NCBI RefSeq assembly: GCF_024305175.1
Contig: NZ_JAMWYY010000017.1
Span: 1 to 56,288, forward strand
Source of the DNA: Flavobacterium sp.
GTDB taxonomy: Bacteria > Bacteroidota > Bacteroidia > Flavobacteriales > Flavobacteriaceae
Direction of reading: 5' to 3'
DNA length: 56,288 nucleotides
The position numbers and the translations under genes are program-made. Below, piece after piece: positions 27,385-36,516 of this stretch (positions are counted from its first letter, which is position 1; the number at the start of each line of letters is the position of its first letter). The notes under the pieces are model-generated. The model searched no databases, was not told the DNA's origin, and saw only the letters and a program-made list of their open reading frames with translations.

Positions 27385-28410
27385 TTAATCAAATAATCCG
27401 CTTTGATTACCAAGCCTTACCCTGCCCAAATGCTTATAAGCTTTCTCGGTAACTTCACGCCCGCGTGGTGTACGTATAATGAAGCCTTCCTGAATGAGAA
27501 ACGGCTCGTAAACCTCTTCTATTGTCTCACCGCTTTCTGATACCGCAGTGGCAAGTGTAGAAAGCCCAACGGGGCCTCCTTTAAACTTATCTATTATGGT
27601 GGTCAGTATTTTGTTATCCATCTCATCAAGCCCGTGTGCATCTACATGCAAAGCCTTTAACGAATACCGAGCTATCTCAATATCTATTTTACCATTGCCT
27701 TTTATCTGGGCAAAGTCACGCACACGGCGCAACAGTGCGTTGGCAATACGCGGTGTGCCTCGGCTGCGCCCTGCAATTTCTATAGCAGCCTCCATAGTAA
27801 TAGGCATACTGAGTATTGCCGAACTGCGCTGCACAATGGTTGTAAGCAACTCTGTAGTATAGTATTGCAGTCGGCTCTGAATGCCGAAACGGGCCCGCAT
27901 GGGAGCGGTTAATAAACCCGAACGCGTGGTGGCGCCAACCAGTGTAAACGGGCTAAGCCCTATCTGTACCGAGCGGGCATTAGGCCCCGATTCTATCATT
28001 ATATCAATGCGAAAATCTTCCATAGCGGAATACAGGTATTCTTCCACTACGGGACTAAGGCGGTGTATCTCGTCTATAAAAAGGATATCACGTTCATCGA
28101 GATTTGTTAAAAGCCCTGCCAGGTCGCCCGGCTTATCGAGCACCGGGCCCGAGGTTATTTTTATACCCACACCCAGTTCCTGCGCCAGTATGTTTGCCAA
28201 AGTAGTTTTACCCAAACCCGGCGGGCCATGAAAAAGGGTATGATCGAGCGCTTCGCCACGCAGGTTTGCCGCCTGCACAAAAACCTTAAGGTTTTCCAGT
28301 ACCTGGTCCTGCCCTGTAAAGTCGTCAAACGACAGGGGCCTGAGCTTTTTTTCAAGGTCAAGCTCATCAGCGTTATATTGTGAATTGGTAGGGTCTAAAT
28401 TCGGATTCAT
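27385..28410 (-). CDS. ruvB: Holliday junction branch migration ATPase RuvB
   Basis: A 341-residue AAA+ motor working with RuvA. Walker A (GPPGLGKTT), Walker B (LFIDEIHR), sensor 1 ([20 protein letters not shown] with the arginine finger) and the C-terminal winged helix ([16 protein letters not shown]) are all visible. The start lies only a few bases after a -7 box. The four-helix-bundle cassette follows after 35 bases. Confidence 0.97.
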   Translation of the reverse strand: MNPNLDPTNSQYNADELDLEKKLRPLSFDDFTGQDQVLENLKVFVQAANLRGEALDHTLFHGPPGLGKTTLANILAQELGVGIKITSGPVLDKPGDLAGLLTNLDERDILFIDEIHRLSPVVEEYLYSAMEDFRIDIMIESGPNARSVQIGLSPFTLVGATTRSGLLTAPMRARFGIQSRLQYYTTELLTTIVQRSSAILSMPITMEAAIEIAGRSRGTPRIANALLRRVRDFAQIKGNGKIDIEIARYSLKALHVDAHGLDEMDNKILTTIIDKFKGGPVGLSTLATAVSESGETIEEVYEPFLIQEGFIIRTPRGREVTEKAYKHLGRVRLGNQSGLFD

Positions 28411-28414
28411 AACA

Positions 28415-28422
28415 CAAAGATA
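28415..28422 (-). promoter_or_regulatory. -7 box immediately before ruvB
   Basis: Minus-strand TATCTTTG, a strong match to TAnnTTTG, ends only 4 bases before the ruvB ATG. The inferred start point falls at or beside the start codon, implying a leaderless or nearly leaderless mRNA if the box is used. Confidence 0.5.
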
Positions 28423-28482
28423 GCGGAAATGAGTTTAGAAACTCACTCCCGCTATTGTGCAAAAATTATATTTGGTTAGGTA

Positions 28483-29841
28483 TTAAACCAGCTTTTTTAC
28501 ATCATCAAAATTAAGCCCGCCATAATTACCGGAACTCATCAACAGGAGTGCCATACCGTTATTATCCGGTTTCAGGTTAAAAAGGTAATCTTTAAATTCC
28601 GCCGGATTGGTATAAATGATAAGGTCTTCGCGGTTAAATGCTTTTGCTATCTGCTCATAAGTTACCTCTTCAAGCTGCTTTATTTTTACAGCATCGGGCG
28701 AATAAAATACAACCGCCACATCGGCATTATCCAATGCGCCTTCATATTGCTTTAAAAATTCGGCGTTAAGGCTGCTGTAAGTATGCAGCTCCAGGCAGGC
28801 AATAAGTGTGCGGCTTGGGTACTGCTCTTTTACCGCTTTTGTGGTTGCTGCCACCTTGCTTGGCGAATGGGCAAAATCTTTGTAGGCAACATTTTTGCTA
28901 CTCTCAGCAATTTTTTCAAGGCGCTTGCTTGCCCCTTTAAAGGTAGCTATGGCTTCATAAAAATCGGCTTCATCAACACCCATGTTCTGGCATATCCATT
29001 TTGCCCCGGCAAGGTTATTCAGGTTGTGCGCACCAAATACTTCTATAGGCATTGGCCCTTCGGGTGTTCCAAGCAAAGTTGTACCGTTTTCAACAGAGTA
29101 TTCAGGTGTGTGATACGGAATTTTACGTATAGGGTTGGCAGCGGTCTCTGCTACACGCTTTACTTCGGGGTCATTTTCGTTATAAACCAGTATACCGCCG
29201 TTGGTTATTTTACTGATAAAAATTTCAAATTGCTCCACATAATTCTCGTAGGTAGGAAATACATTGATATGATCCCACGCTATTCCGCTTATCAGGGCAA
29301 TGTTGGGCTGATACAAATGAAACTTCGGCCTCCTGTCTGTGGGCGAACTAAGGTATTCATCACCCTCAAGCACTATAAAGTCGGCATCTTCTGTTAGTCG
29401 AACCATAGTATCAAAACCTTCAAGCTGTGCCCCTACCATATAATCCACCTCAAAATTATGATAATGCATAACGTGGAGTATCATACTGGTAATGGTTGTT
29501 TTGCCATGAGAGCCGCCAATAACCACACGGGTTTTGTCTTTAGACTGCTCATATAAAAACTCCGGGTATGAATATATTGTAAGCCCAAGTTCCTGCGCCT
29601 TAAGTAATTCTGGATTATCAGCTTTGGCGTGCATGCCGAGTATTATGGCATCAATATCGGCAGTTACTTTTTCAGGAAACCAGCCCATCTCTGCCGGCAA
29701 AAGCCCTTTGGCCTGGAGCCTGCTTTTGCTCGGCTCAAATATGGCATCATCACTGCCGGTAACGTTATATCCTTTTTCATGAAGTGCCAGTGCAAGGTTG
29801 TGCATGGCAGCGCCGCCTATGGCTATAAAGTGTGTACGCAT
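28483..29841 (-). CDS. mpl: Mur ligase of the Mpl type (peptidoglycan recycling)
   Basis: A 452-residue ligase related to MurC. Mpl joins UDP-N-acetylmuramate to the recycled L-Ala-gamma-D-Glu-meso-DAP tripeptide. The N-terminal dinucleotide-like fold (HFIAIGGAAMHNLALAL), ATP-binding VIGGSHGKTTITSMI near residue 107, and the Mur central and C-terminal domains are present. The Gly-Gly-Ala-Ala-Met start and LEGDEYLSSPTDRRPKF block favour Mpl over MurC. It is a single gene divergent from the large alpha-2-macroglobulin gene. Confidence 0.9.
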   Translation of the reverse strand: MRTHFIAIGGAAMHNLALALHEKGYNVTGSDDAIFEPSKSRLQAKGLLPAEMGWFPEKVTADIDAIILGMHAKADNPELLKAQELGLTIYSYPEFLYEQSKDKTRVVIGGSHGKTTITSMILHVMHYHNFEVDYMVGAQLEGFDTMVRLTEDADFIVLEGDEYLSSPTDRRPKFHLYQPNIALISGIAWDHINVFPTYENYVEQFEIFISKITNGGILVYNENDPEVKRVAETAANPIRKIPYHTPEYSVENGTTLLGTPEGPMPIEVFGAHNLNNLAGAKWICQNMGVDEADFYEAIATFKGASKRLEKIAESSKNVAYKDFAHSPSKVAATTKAVKEQYPSRTLIACLELHTYSSLNAEFLKQYEGALDNADVAVVFYSPDAVKIKQLEEVTYEQIAKAFNREDLIIYTNPAEFKDYLFNLKPDNNGMALLLMSSGNYGGLNFDDVKKLV

Positions 29842-29998
29842 CTAAATAAATATTTCCTGTTGTTTCCCAACCTTTTATTCTTTTATCTACTCTTATTATT
29901 GTAGTATAGAAGGGATATCAAAAATAATAAAATCGTACAGATGAACTACATTCATGTACATTTAAAAAAATACTATATTGTCAGAAAATAACCAACCA

Positions 29999-32900
29999 AT
30001 GAAAATACTTTACTCTCTATTATTTTTTTTGTGTATAACGGCAAACGCACAAACTTACCAGGATTTGTGGAAAACAGTTATTAATTATGAGGCCGAAGCG
30101 AGGATAGCTCCTGCCAACGAAGAGGTAAAAAAAATATATGCCCTTGCCAAAAAAGATAATAATGAACCGCAGATAATAAAAACGCTTTTGTTCTTATCGC
30201 GTTATTCGCTTGTACTGGAAGAAGATGCCCCCAAGAAAATACTGATACGGCTACAGCAGGAGAAGGAGAGCCTGAGTGAACCGGGAAGAGCAATTGTAGA
30301 GAGTATGTATGCTGAAAATCTTGAAAATTTATTTTTAAACCTGCGTTATGGAATAGGAAACAGGATGACGCTGGATAATGCAACACTTGAAAATATCGGC
30401 GAGTGGAGCACAGATAATTTCAGAAAGGAAATTGCAGAATCTTTTAACCGAAGCATAGAAAACAAGATGGTGTTATACCATACTCCTCTTTTAAATTATA
30501 AAGATATTATGGAGCTGAACCCTGCTTATATTAATACAGGGCGTTCAGTTTATGACTATTTGGCCGAACGCAAACTGAACAGCAGCATTGAAACACCAAA
30601 TACATCTGGAGATGCAACATATTTACTCTTTAAGGATTCTCCTGCTTTTTTAAAGTTTACATCTGAAAACAACGCTAAAAATAATTTATTACAAAAAATT
30701 GCACTGCTACAGGAAATTGAAAGCCTGTACATTAATGAAAAGGATAGTACCGCCTTACAGGGTGCTGTACTGAGGAGGCTTGCTTTTGCAGCAAAATTAA
30801 CGTACGGCATGCATAATGACCTTTACCTTGAAACCATATTACAATACATAGATAAATGGGACAAAAAAAGCCCTTACACTTACCAGGCAATGCTGGTTGG
30901 TGCCACACTTTATAAATCGCTTGCCAACAAAACCAAAAACAGAGAGTATAACATTAAGGCTATAGCGTTGTGCGATGAGATAATTAGCAACAGAGATTAC
31001 AACAATCTTTATAATACAGCCAGTGCTTTACAGCAAAATATTAAGCAGCCATGGGTAAGTATTGTTACAGAAGAACATCCGTTTACCGGGCGCCCAATGC
31101 TTGCAAAAGTAAATTTTGCTAACTTAACATCAATTACTGTAAAGATATACCGGGAATATTATGGAAAAGAAAATAAGGTAAAAGATTCAACAGGTCTATA
31201 CATTACAAAGCCGGTTATAGAAAAGACTTACCAACTGCCCGAAGGGTATGGTTATTTTAATTATGAAACTGAAATTATATTACCACCACTTGAAAACGGC
31301 AAATACAGCATAGTTGCATTTCCCGAAAACCGGAAAGATACAATACCGGCAGGTTTATCAAATTCAATCCCCGGATATTCAGTACAGGTTTCTGATATAA
31401 CAGTAGTAAATGAAGACCATAAATATATAATCTTAGATAAAAAAACCGGTAAACCCCTGAAAAAAGCTAAGATAATTAGTAACGGTAAAACAATTTATGC
31501 TGACAGAAACGGTTATGCAGAATTAAAATTAACAAAATCGGGAAATCATGAGAGTCTTGTAATTCACGGTACAGACACATTATATTTAAACCAGCATCAT
31601 AATGTTTATACACGCTCCGAAAAAAAGGAAAAAATTGATTTTATTGATGCGACTTCTAAAGTTTATTTTGACAGGGCTATTTACCGCCCAGGGCAGACAG
31701 TATATTTTAAAGGTATTGTTACTCAAAACACGAATGATGTTGTTACCGTTGTTCCTGACATTCATGTAATTGTAACTATTCATGACGCCACCAGCAATGA
31801 GTTAAAAGAAATGCGTCTAAAAACGAATGAATTTGGTTCATTTAATGGAGAATTCGAAATTCCGAAGAATGTTATGACCGGTGATTTTTATTTAAGTGTT
31901 GAAGAAGACGATAAATATGAAGGGAAAGAACATCCTTTTTGGGACAGGGACGACTTATACTTTGATGATGAAGATTTCAGATTTAGGGTTGAGGAATATA
32001 AACGACCCACTTTTGAGGCAGCCATAGAACAATATACGGGTAATGCCACCATAAATGATACTATAACCCTTACCGGAAATGCCGTTTCTTTTAGTGGAGC
32101 ACCCTTATCAGGTGCTAAAGTTACTTATATCGTAAAAAGACATACCAGGCTTACAACCGAATACCATTATTCTGAACCTACAGATATTGCTAAGGGTGAA
32201 ATTACAACTGGTGGTATTGACGGTAAATTTAAAATTGAATTTAACGCCACTCCCGATGAAAATGCCGATGCGGCAAAACTCCCAATATTTAACTATAGTG
32301 TAACATGTACTGTTACTGATGTTACAGGTGAAGCTCATGTATGTGAAACGAACGTGTATGCAGGTTATCATGCAGTTCAGGTTTCGGCTAATATGCCTAT
32401 TGAGGTTACTGCAGGAGACAAATCTGAAATTACGGTTAAAACCACTAACCTTAATAACAAGTTTGTCCCGGCAAAATGCAACATAACCATATACAGGCTT
32501 GCTGATGATAAAAATGTTGTTTATAAAGAAAGGCCATGGTCAGCACCGGAACTGCAAATTATTCCCGAGGCTGAATTCAGGAAAAACTTTCCTAATATCC
32601 CTTATAACTCTTATGAAGCAAAGCCTGTACGTGTAAGAGTCGAAAAAGTTTATGAAAAATCTTTTATCTCTGAAGAAGATCAAAAATTAGTTCCGTGGGA
32701 CGCCACATTGAATACAGGAAAATATGAAATGGTGGTTACAGCTACAGATGAGAAAGGTAACACCCGCGAAACAACTACTGCTTTTACTTATAACAAAACT
32801 AAAGAAATAACAGGGGCACATATCCTAAAATATCAAGTGTTAAATACCGATTTTATAAAAGACGGCTATGTTGAGCTCGAACTTTATACTGCTGTTCCTT

Positions 32901-35900
32901 GCATGCACATTAATATTTTGGCCCAATATAAAAACGAAGGTGTTTATAATAAATGGAAAGAGCTAAAACCTGGCAGCACCACAGTAAAAGTACCGGTAAA
33001 AAAAGATTGGGACAGGGTAGATATTGGCCTTTATTACTTATGGGAAAATCAATTAGATAAAGAAGAATTTTTTAAAGAATTAGCGCTGCCAGAAGAAAGA
33101 ATTGGTTTTGTAACCAAAGTAATTAATAATAAACTTACTCCCGGCAAATCAGAAACATGGTCTTTTACACTCACCAACTCGAACAGGCTGCCTGCTGAAG
33201 TCCTGGCGAGCATGTATGACAGTTCTTTAGACGAATTTGCTTCAGATTACTGGTGGAACTTAAAAGTAAATCAATTTTACAATTACTTTCCTTACAGAAG
33301 AATACTGACAAACAGCACCTATCAGACACCTTACTATGCTGCATACCCAACTGCACCGATAACATTACCACAACCGGATAAGCTTAATGAATTTAAATTT
33401 GATATTACAGATACAGATATCAGGCTTTACAGTGTAACACCCGAAAACACTACCACTATTGAAGGCGCATTTATTTTAAGCGGTACAGTTGCCGATGAAT
33501 TAGGACCACTACCCGGTGCAAGTGTAATTATTGTAGGTACGCAGAGAAGTACACAAACGGATATAGAAGGTAACTATAGCATACAGGTAAAAGCAGGAGA
33601 AACTGTAGAGTTTTACTATGTAGCATATCAACCCCAAACTATGGTGGCGGGTTATTCATATACTTTAGATATAATACTGAAGCCCACTTACCTTGAAGCG
33701 GTTGTTAAAGATAGTTACAGAACTACAACACGAAAATCAGTATCTGCTGCAGCAGTCTCTGTATTTGGTGTTGAGGACAGGGCAAATGCCAACATTCTGC
33801 AAAGCCTTCAGGGCCAGGTCGCCGGACTTAATATCGCATCAGGTTCAGGGCAGCCCGGCGAAGATGTTACTATAATCCTGCGCGGTGTTGGCTCAATGAA
33901 TGGTAACCCAGAACCTTTATTTATAGTAGATGGCATACCCGTTGATGAAGATGGTTTCATGAGCATTAAGCAAAATGATATTGTTAGTTACAGTATTCTT
34001 AGTGATGCTGCCGCTACATCAATTTATGGTAACCAGGGTGCTAATGGGGTAATAGTTATTACCACACGGCAGGGCATGATGAGTGAAATGGAACAGCTTA
34101 CTAAAGTAGCTACCCGTAAAAACCTTAAGGAAACCGCCTTTTTCTACCCGGATATAAAAACGGACAAGGAAGGTAATTTCAGTTTTTCTTTTACATCACC
34201 CGAGGCACTTACTACATGGAACCTAAGGCTGCTGGCACATAATAAAGAAGCACAGTCAGGTGTATATAGCTATATGGCCTTTACACAAAAAGATCTCATG
34301 ATATCGCCAAATATGCCGCGTTTTTTCAGGGAGGGTGATAAAATTATTATTAAAGCAAAAATTGCGAACACCACAAATGAAGCCAAAACCGGAAAAGCAA
34401 TGCTTAAGCTTTTTGATGCCGAAACCATGAAACCGCTCGAAGGGATTTTTGAAGGCAGCATAATAGTTCCCTTTACATTACAGGCAAAAGAAAGCGCAGC
34501 TGTAAGCTGGACAGTTAATATACCATTGGGCATACAGGGAGTTCAGTATAAGATTGTAGCAAGTGCGGGCAGCTTTTCTGATGGCGAAGAAAACATAATA
34601 CCGGTATTAAGCAACCGCATGCTGGTTACAGAATCTGTACCTGTATGGGTTAAACCCAACTCCGAAAAAAGTTTTACACTAACAAATCTGCAAGATGCTG
34701 AATCGTCAACACGCATTAACCATAACTTAGTGCTCGAGTATACATCCAACCCCGCGTGGATGGCTTTAAAATCGTTACCCTATCTCATGACATTCGAGCA
34801 CGATTGTTCTGAGCAATTATTCTCTAAAATCTATGCCAATGCGGTAGCAGGCCATATCTTAAATAGTAATCCTAAAATTGCTGATGTTTTAAAAGAGTGG
34901 CGAAAAAATGGCACTAAGCTATCAAAGTTTGAACAAAACGAAGAACTTAAATCGGTCATCATGGCTGAATCGCCGTGGATGCTCGATATAAAGGATGAAG
35001 CTGAACAAAAAAACAGGCTCGCGTTATTTTTTGACCTTGATAAGATGGCTGCCGATAAAGCAATTAATCTGGCTAAATTAAAAGAACGCCAGGAAAGTTC
35101 TGGCGGTTTCGCCTGGTTTTCCGGTGGTAAAGAAGATGACTTTATAACCCGTCATATAATTGCCGGAATAGGCCGCCTGAAAATGATAGGTGCTATAGAA
35201 CAAAAGGAGGAAACAACAACTACTATTACAAAGAAAGGTATAGCTTTTATAACCAAGTCTTTTATTGATAATTACTTAATTCAAACTCAAAATAAAAAAA
35301 AGAAATATGAACCTGGATCATCTGATATAAGAAGAGTACTTCATTATCTATATGCACGCAGTTACCATTTAGATAATTGTCCTATTGAACTGGAAAGCCT
35401 TAATGCTACAAATGAATATATACAAATAATAAAGAAGGACTGGGTAAATTATTCTTTATACGAAAAAGCAATGGCGGCTTTGGTACTGCACCGTTATGGG
35501 GATGCAGAAACGCCACGAAAGATTATTAAAAGCCTTAAAGATACTGCAGCTTTAAATAATGAAAATGGTATGTACTGGATAAACAACAAATCCGGATGGT
35601 ATTGGTATAACTCAAAAGTAGAAACACAGGCATTACTGATTGAGGCTTTTACAGAAATTGAAAATGATACCGCATCTGTCGATGCAATGAAAGTATGGTT
35701 GTTAAAGCAAAAGCAGGGAAAGAACTGGAGCACTACAAAGAGTACTACAGAGGCTGCTTATGCACTTTTAATGAGTGGAAGCAACTGGCTCGCAGTGAAT
35801 GATAATACGAATATTAAATTAGGAACAGCTAATATTAGCGATAAATTAAAAGATGTAGGCCCGGAAGCCGGCAGCGGTTACATAAAGCTTAACTGGGGCC

Positions 35901-36436
35901 GAGATGAAATAAAGCATGATATGGCTACTGCTGTAATCAGCAATAACAGCAGTGTGCCGGGCTATGGCGGCTTATACTGGCAATATTTTGAAGATATTGA
36001 TAAAATTAAACCTGCACAGCTTGGGCTATTAAATATTAAGCGTGAAATTTACAGTAAGCAAGATAACAGTTATACAAAACTAACAGAAGGTAAACCCTTA
36101 AAATTAGGCAGCGTTGTTACCATAAAACTTACAGTTACAGCAAATGAAGATTTAGAATATGTACACCTTAAAGATGTAAGGGCATCTGCTTTTGAACCGC
36201 TTGATGTACTGTCAGGATATCATTATACAGATGGCATAGGTTACTATCGCAGTACACGCGACGCTGCTACCCATTTTTTCTTTAGCAGGCTTAACAAAGG
36301 CACCTATGTGTTGCAGTATGATGTACGCGTAAATAACGCAGGAAAATTCAGCAGTGGCATCAGTACTATACAGAGTATGTATGCCCCTGAGTTTTCAGGG
36401 CATAGTGAAGGAACTACCATCAGAGCTGTTGAATAG
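29999..36436 (+). CDS. Giant alpha-2-macroglobulin-family protein with embedded carboxypeptidase-like and TonB-plug domains
   Basis: About 2145 residues, taking the ATG at 29999 (MKILYSLLFFLCITANAQ signal peptide) rather than the TTG at 29978. The N-terminal half has macroglobulin domains, including the MG2 pattern FDRAIYRPGQTV near 557. Residues about 1155-1230 are a CarboxypepD_reg-like domain (SGTVADELGPLPGASVIIVG), followed to about 1360 by a SusC/RagA-type plug (LFIVDGIPVDE, SIYGNQGANGVIVITT). The macroglobulin part then resumes (AFFYPDIKTDKEGNFSFSFTSPEALTTW), with a thioester motif CSEQ (Cys1603, Gln1606) and a terpenoid-cyclase-like helical domain. Bacterial members are thought to trap foreign proteases in the periplasm or at the surface. 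It is a single gene with no penicillin-binding protein 1C partner beside it. Confidence 0.93.
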   Translation: MKILYSLLFFLCITANAQTYQDLWKTVINYEAEARIAPANEEVKKIYALAKKDNNEPQIIKTLLFLSRYSLVLEEDAPKKILIRLQQEKESLSEPGRAIVESMYAENLENLFLNLRYGIGNRMTLDNATLENIGEWSTDNFRKEIAESFNRSIENKMVLYHTPLLNYKDIMELNPAYINTGRSVYDYLAERKLNSSIETPNTSGDATYLLFKDSPAFLKFTSENNAKNNLLQKIALLQEIESLYINEKDSTALQGAVLRRLAFAAKLTYGMHNDLYLETILQYIDKWDKKSPYTYQAMLVGATLYKSLANKTKNREYNIKAIALCDEIISNRDYNNLYNTASALQQNIKQPWVSIVTEEHPFTGRPMLAKVNFANLTSITVKIYREYYGKENKVKDSTGLYITKPVIEKTYQLPEGYGYFNYETEIILPPLENGKYSIVAFPENRKDTIPAGLSNSIPGYSVQVSDITVVNEDHKYIILDKKTGKPLKKAKIISNGKTIYADRNGYAELKLTKSGNHESLVIHGTDTLYLNQHHNVYTRSEKKEKIDFIDATSKVYFDRAIYRPGQTVYFKGIVTQNTNDVVTVVPDIHVIVTIHDATSNELKEMRLKTNEFGSFNGEFEIPKNVMTGDFYLSVEEDDKYEGKEHPFWDRDDLYFDDEDFRFRVEEYKRPTFEAAIEQYTGNATINDTITLTGNAVSFSGAPLSGAKVTYIVKRHTRLTTEYHYSEPTDIAKGEITTGGIDGKFKIEFNATPDENADAAKLPIFNYSVTCTVTDVTGEAHVCETNVYAGYHAVQVSANMPIEVTAGDKSEITVKTTNLNNKFVPAKCNITIYRLADDKNVVYKERPWSAPELQIIPEAEFRKNFPNIPYNSYEAKPVRVRVEKVYEKSFISEEDQKLVPWDATLNTGKYEMVVTATDEKGNTRETTTAFTYNKTKEITGAHILKYQVLNTDFIKDGYVELELYTAVPCMHINILAQYKNEGVYNKWKELKPGSTTVKVPVKKDWDRVDIGLYYLWENQLDKEEFFKELALPEERIGFVTKVINNKLTPGKSETWSFTLTNSNRLPAEVLASMYDSSLDEFASDYWWNLKVNQFYNYFPYRRILTNSTYQTPYYAAYPTAPITLPQPDKLNEFKFDITDTDIRLYSVTPENTTTIEGAFILSGTVADELGPLPGASVIIVGTQRSTQTDIEGNYSIQVKAGETVEFYYVAYQPQTMVAGYSYTLDIILKPTYLEAVVKDSYRTTTRKSVSAAAVSVFGVEDRANANILQSLQGQVAGLNIASGSGQPGEDVTIILRGVGSMNGNPEPLFIVDGIPVDEDGFMSIKQNDIVSYSILSDAAATSIYGNQGANGVIVITTRQGMMSEMEQLTKVATRKNLKETAFFYPDIKTDKEGNFSFSFTSPEALTTWNLRLLAHNKEAQSGVYSYMAFTQKDLMISPNMPRFFREGDKIIIKAKIANTTNEAKTGKAMLKLFDAETMKPLEGIFEGSIIVPFTLQAKESAAVSWTVNIPLGIQGVQYKIVASAGSFSDGEENIIPVLSNRMLVTESVPVWVKPNSEKSFTLTNLQDAESSTRINHNLVLEYTSNPAWMALKSLPYLMTFEHDCSEQLFSKIYANAVAGHILNSNPKIADVLKEWRKNGTKLSKFEQNEELKSVIMAESPWMLDIKDEAEQKNRLALFFDLDKMAADKAINLAKLKERQESSGGFAWFSGGKEDDFITRHIIAGIGRLKMIGAIEQKEETTTTITKKGIAFITKSFIDNYLIQTQNKKKKYEPGSSDIRRVLHYLYARSYHLDNCPIELESLNATNEYIQIIKKDWVNYSLYEKAMAALVLHRYGDAETPRKIIKSLKDTAALNNENGMYWINNKSGWYWYNSKVETQALLIEAFTEIENDTASVDAMKVWLLKQKQGKNWSTTKSTTEAAYALLMSGSNWLAVNDNTNIKLGTANISDKLKDVGPEAGSGYIKLNWGRDEIKHDMATAVISNNSSVPGYGGLYWQYFEDIDKIKPAQLGLLNIKREIYSKQDNSYTKLTEGKPLKLGSVVTIKLTVTANEDLEYVHLKDVRASAFEPLDVLSGYHYTDGIGYYRSTRDAATHFFFSRLNKGTYVLQYDVRVNNAGKFSSGISTIQSMYAPEFSGHSEGTTIRAVE

Positions 36437-36470
36437 ACGCATACATTTTATTCACATATTACATAATAAA

Positions 36471-36495
36471 AACACCCCTGCAATGCAGAGGTGTT
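36471..36495. terminator. Bidirectional terminator between the macroglobulin and S46 peptidase genes
   Basis: An 11-bp stem with one mismatch (AACACCCCTGC and GCAGAGGTGTT, loop AAT), preceded by AATAAAA and followed by TTAGTT, in the 80-base gap between convergent genes. Confidence 0.75.
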
Positions 36496-36516
36496 TAGTT
36501 ATCAATAAGACAGATA

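Noticed and set aside
28783..29397. A 204-codon open frame opposite the mpl gene
   Set aside because: Low-complexity, Cys/Phe/Tyr-rich translation with no family resemblance, fully inside a clear Mur ligase gene on the other strand.
29978..29998. TTG start for the macroglobulin gene
   Set aside because: The ATG at 29999 immediately begins a textbook signal peptide; the seven residues before it (SENNQP region) would precede it awkwardly.
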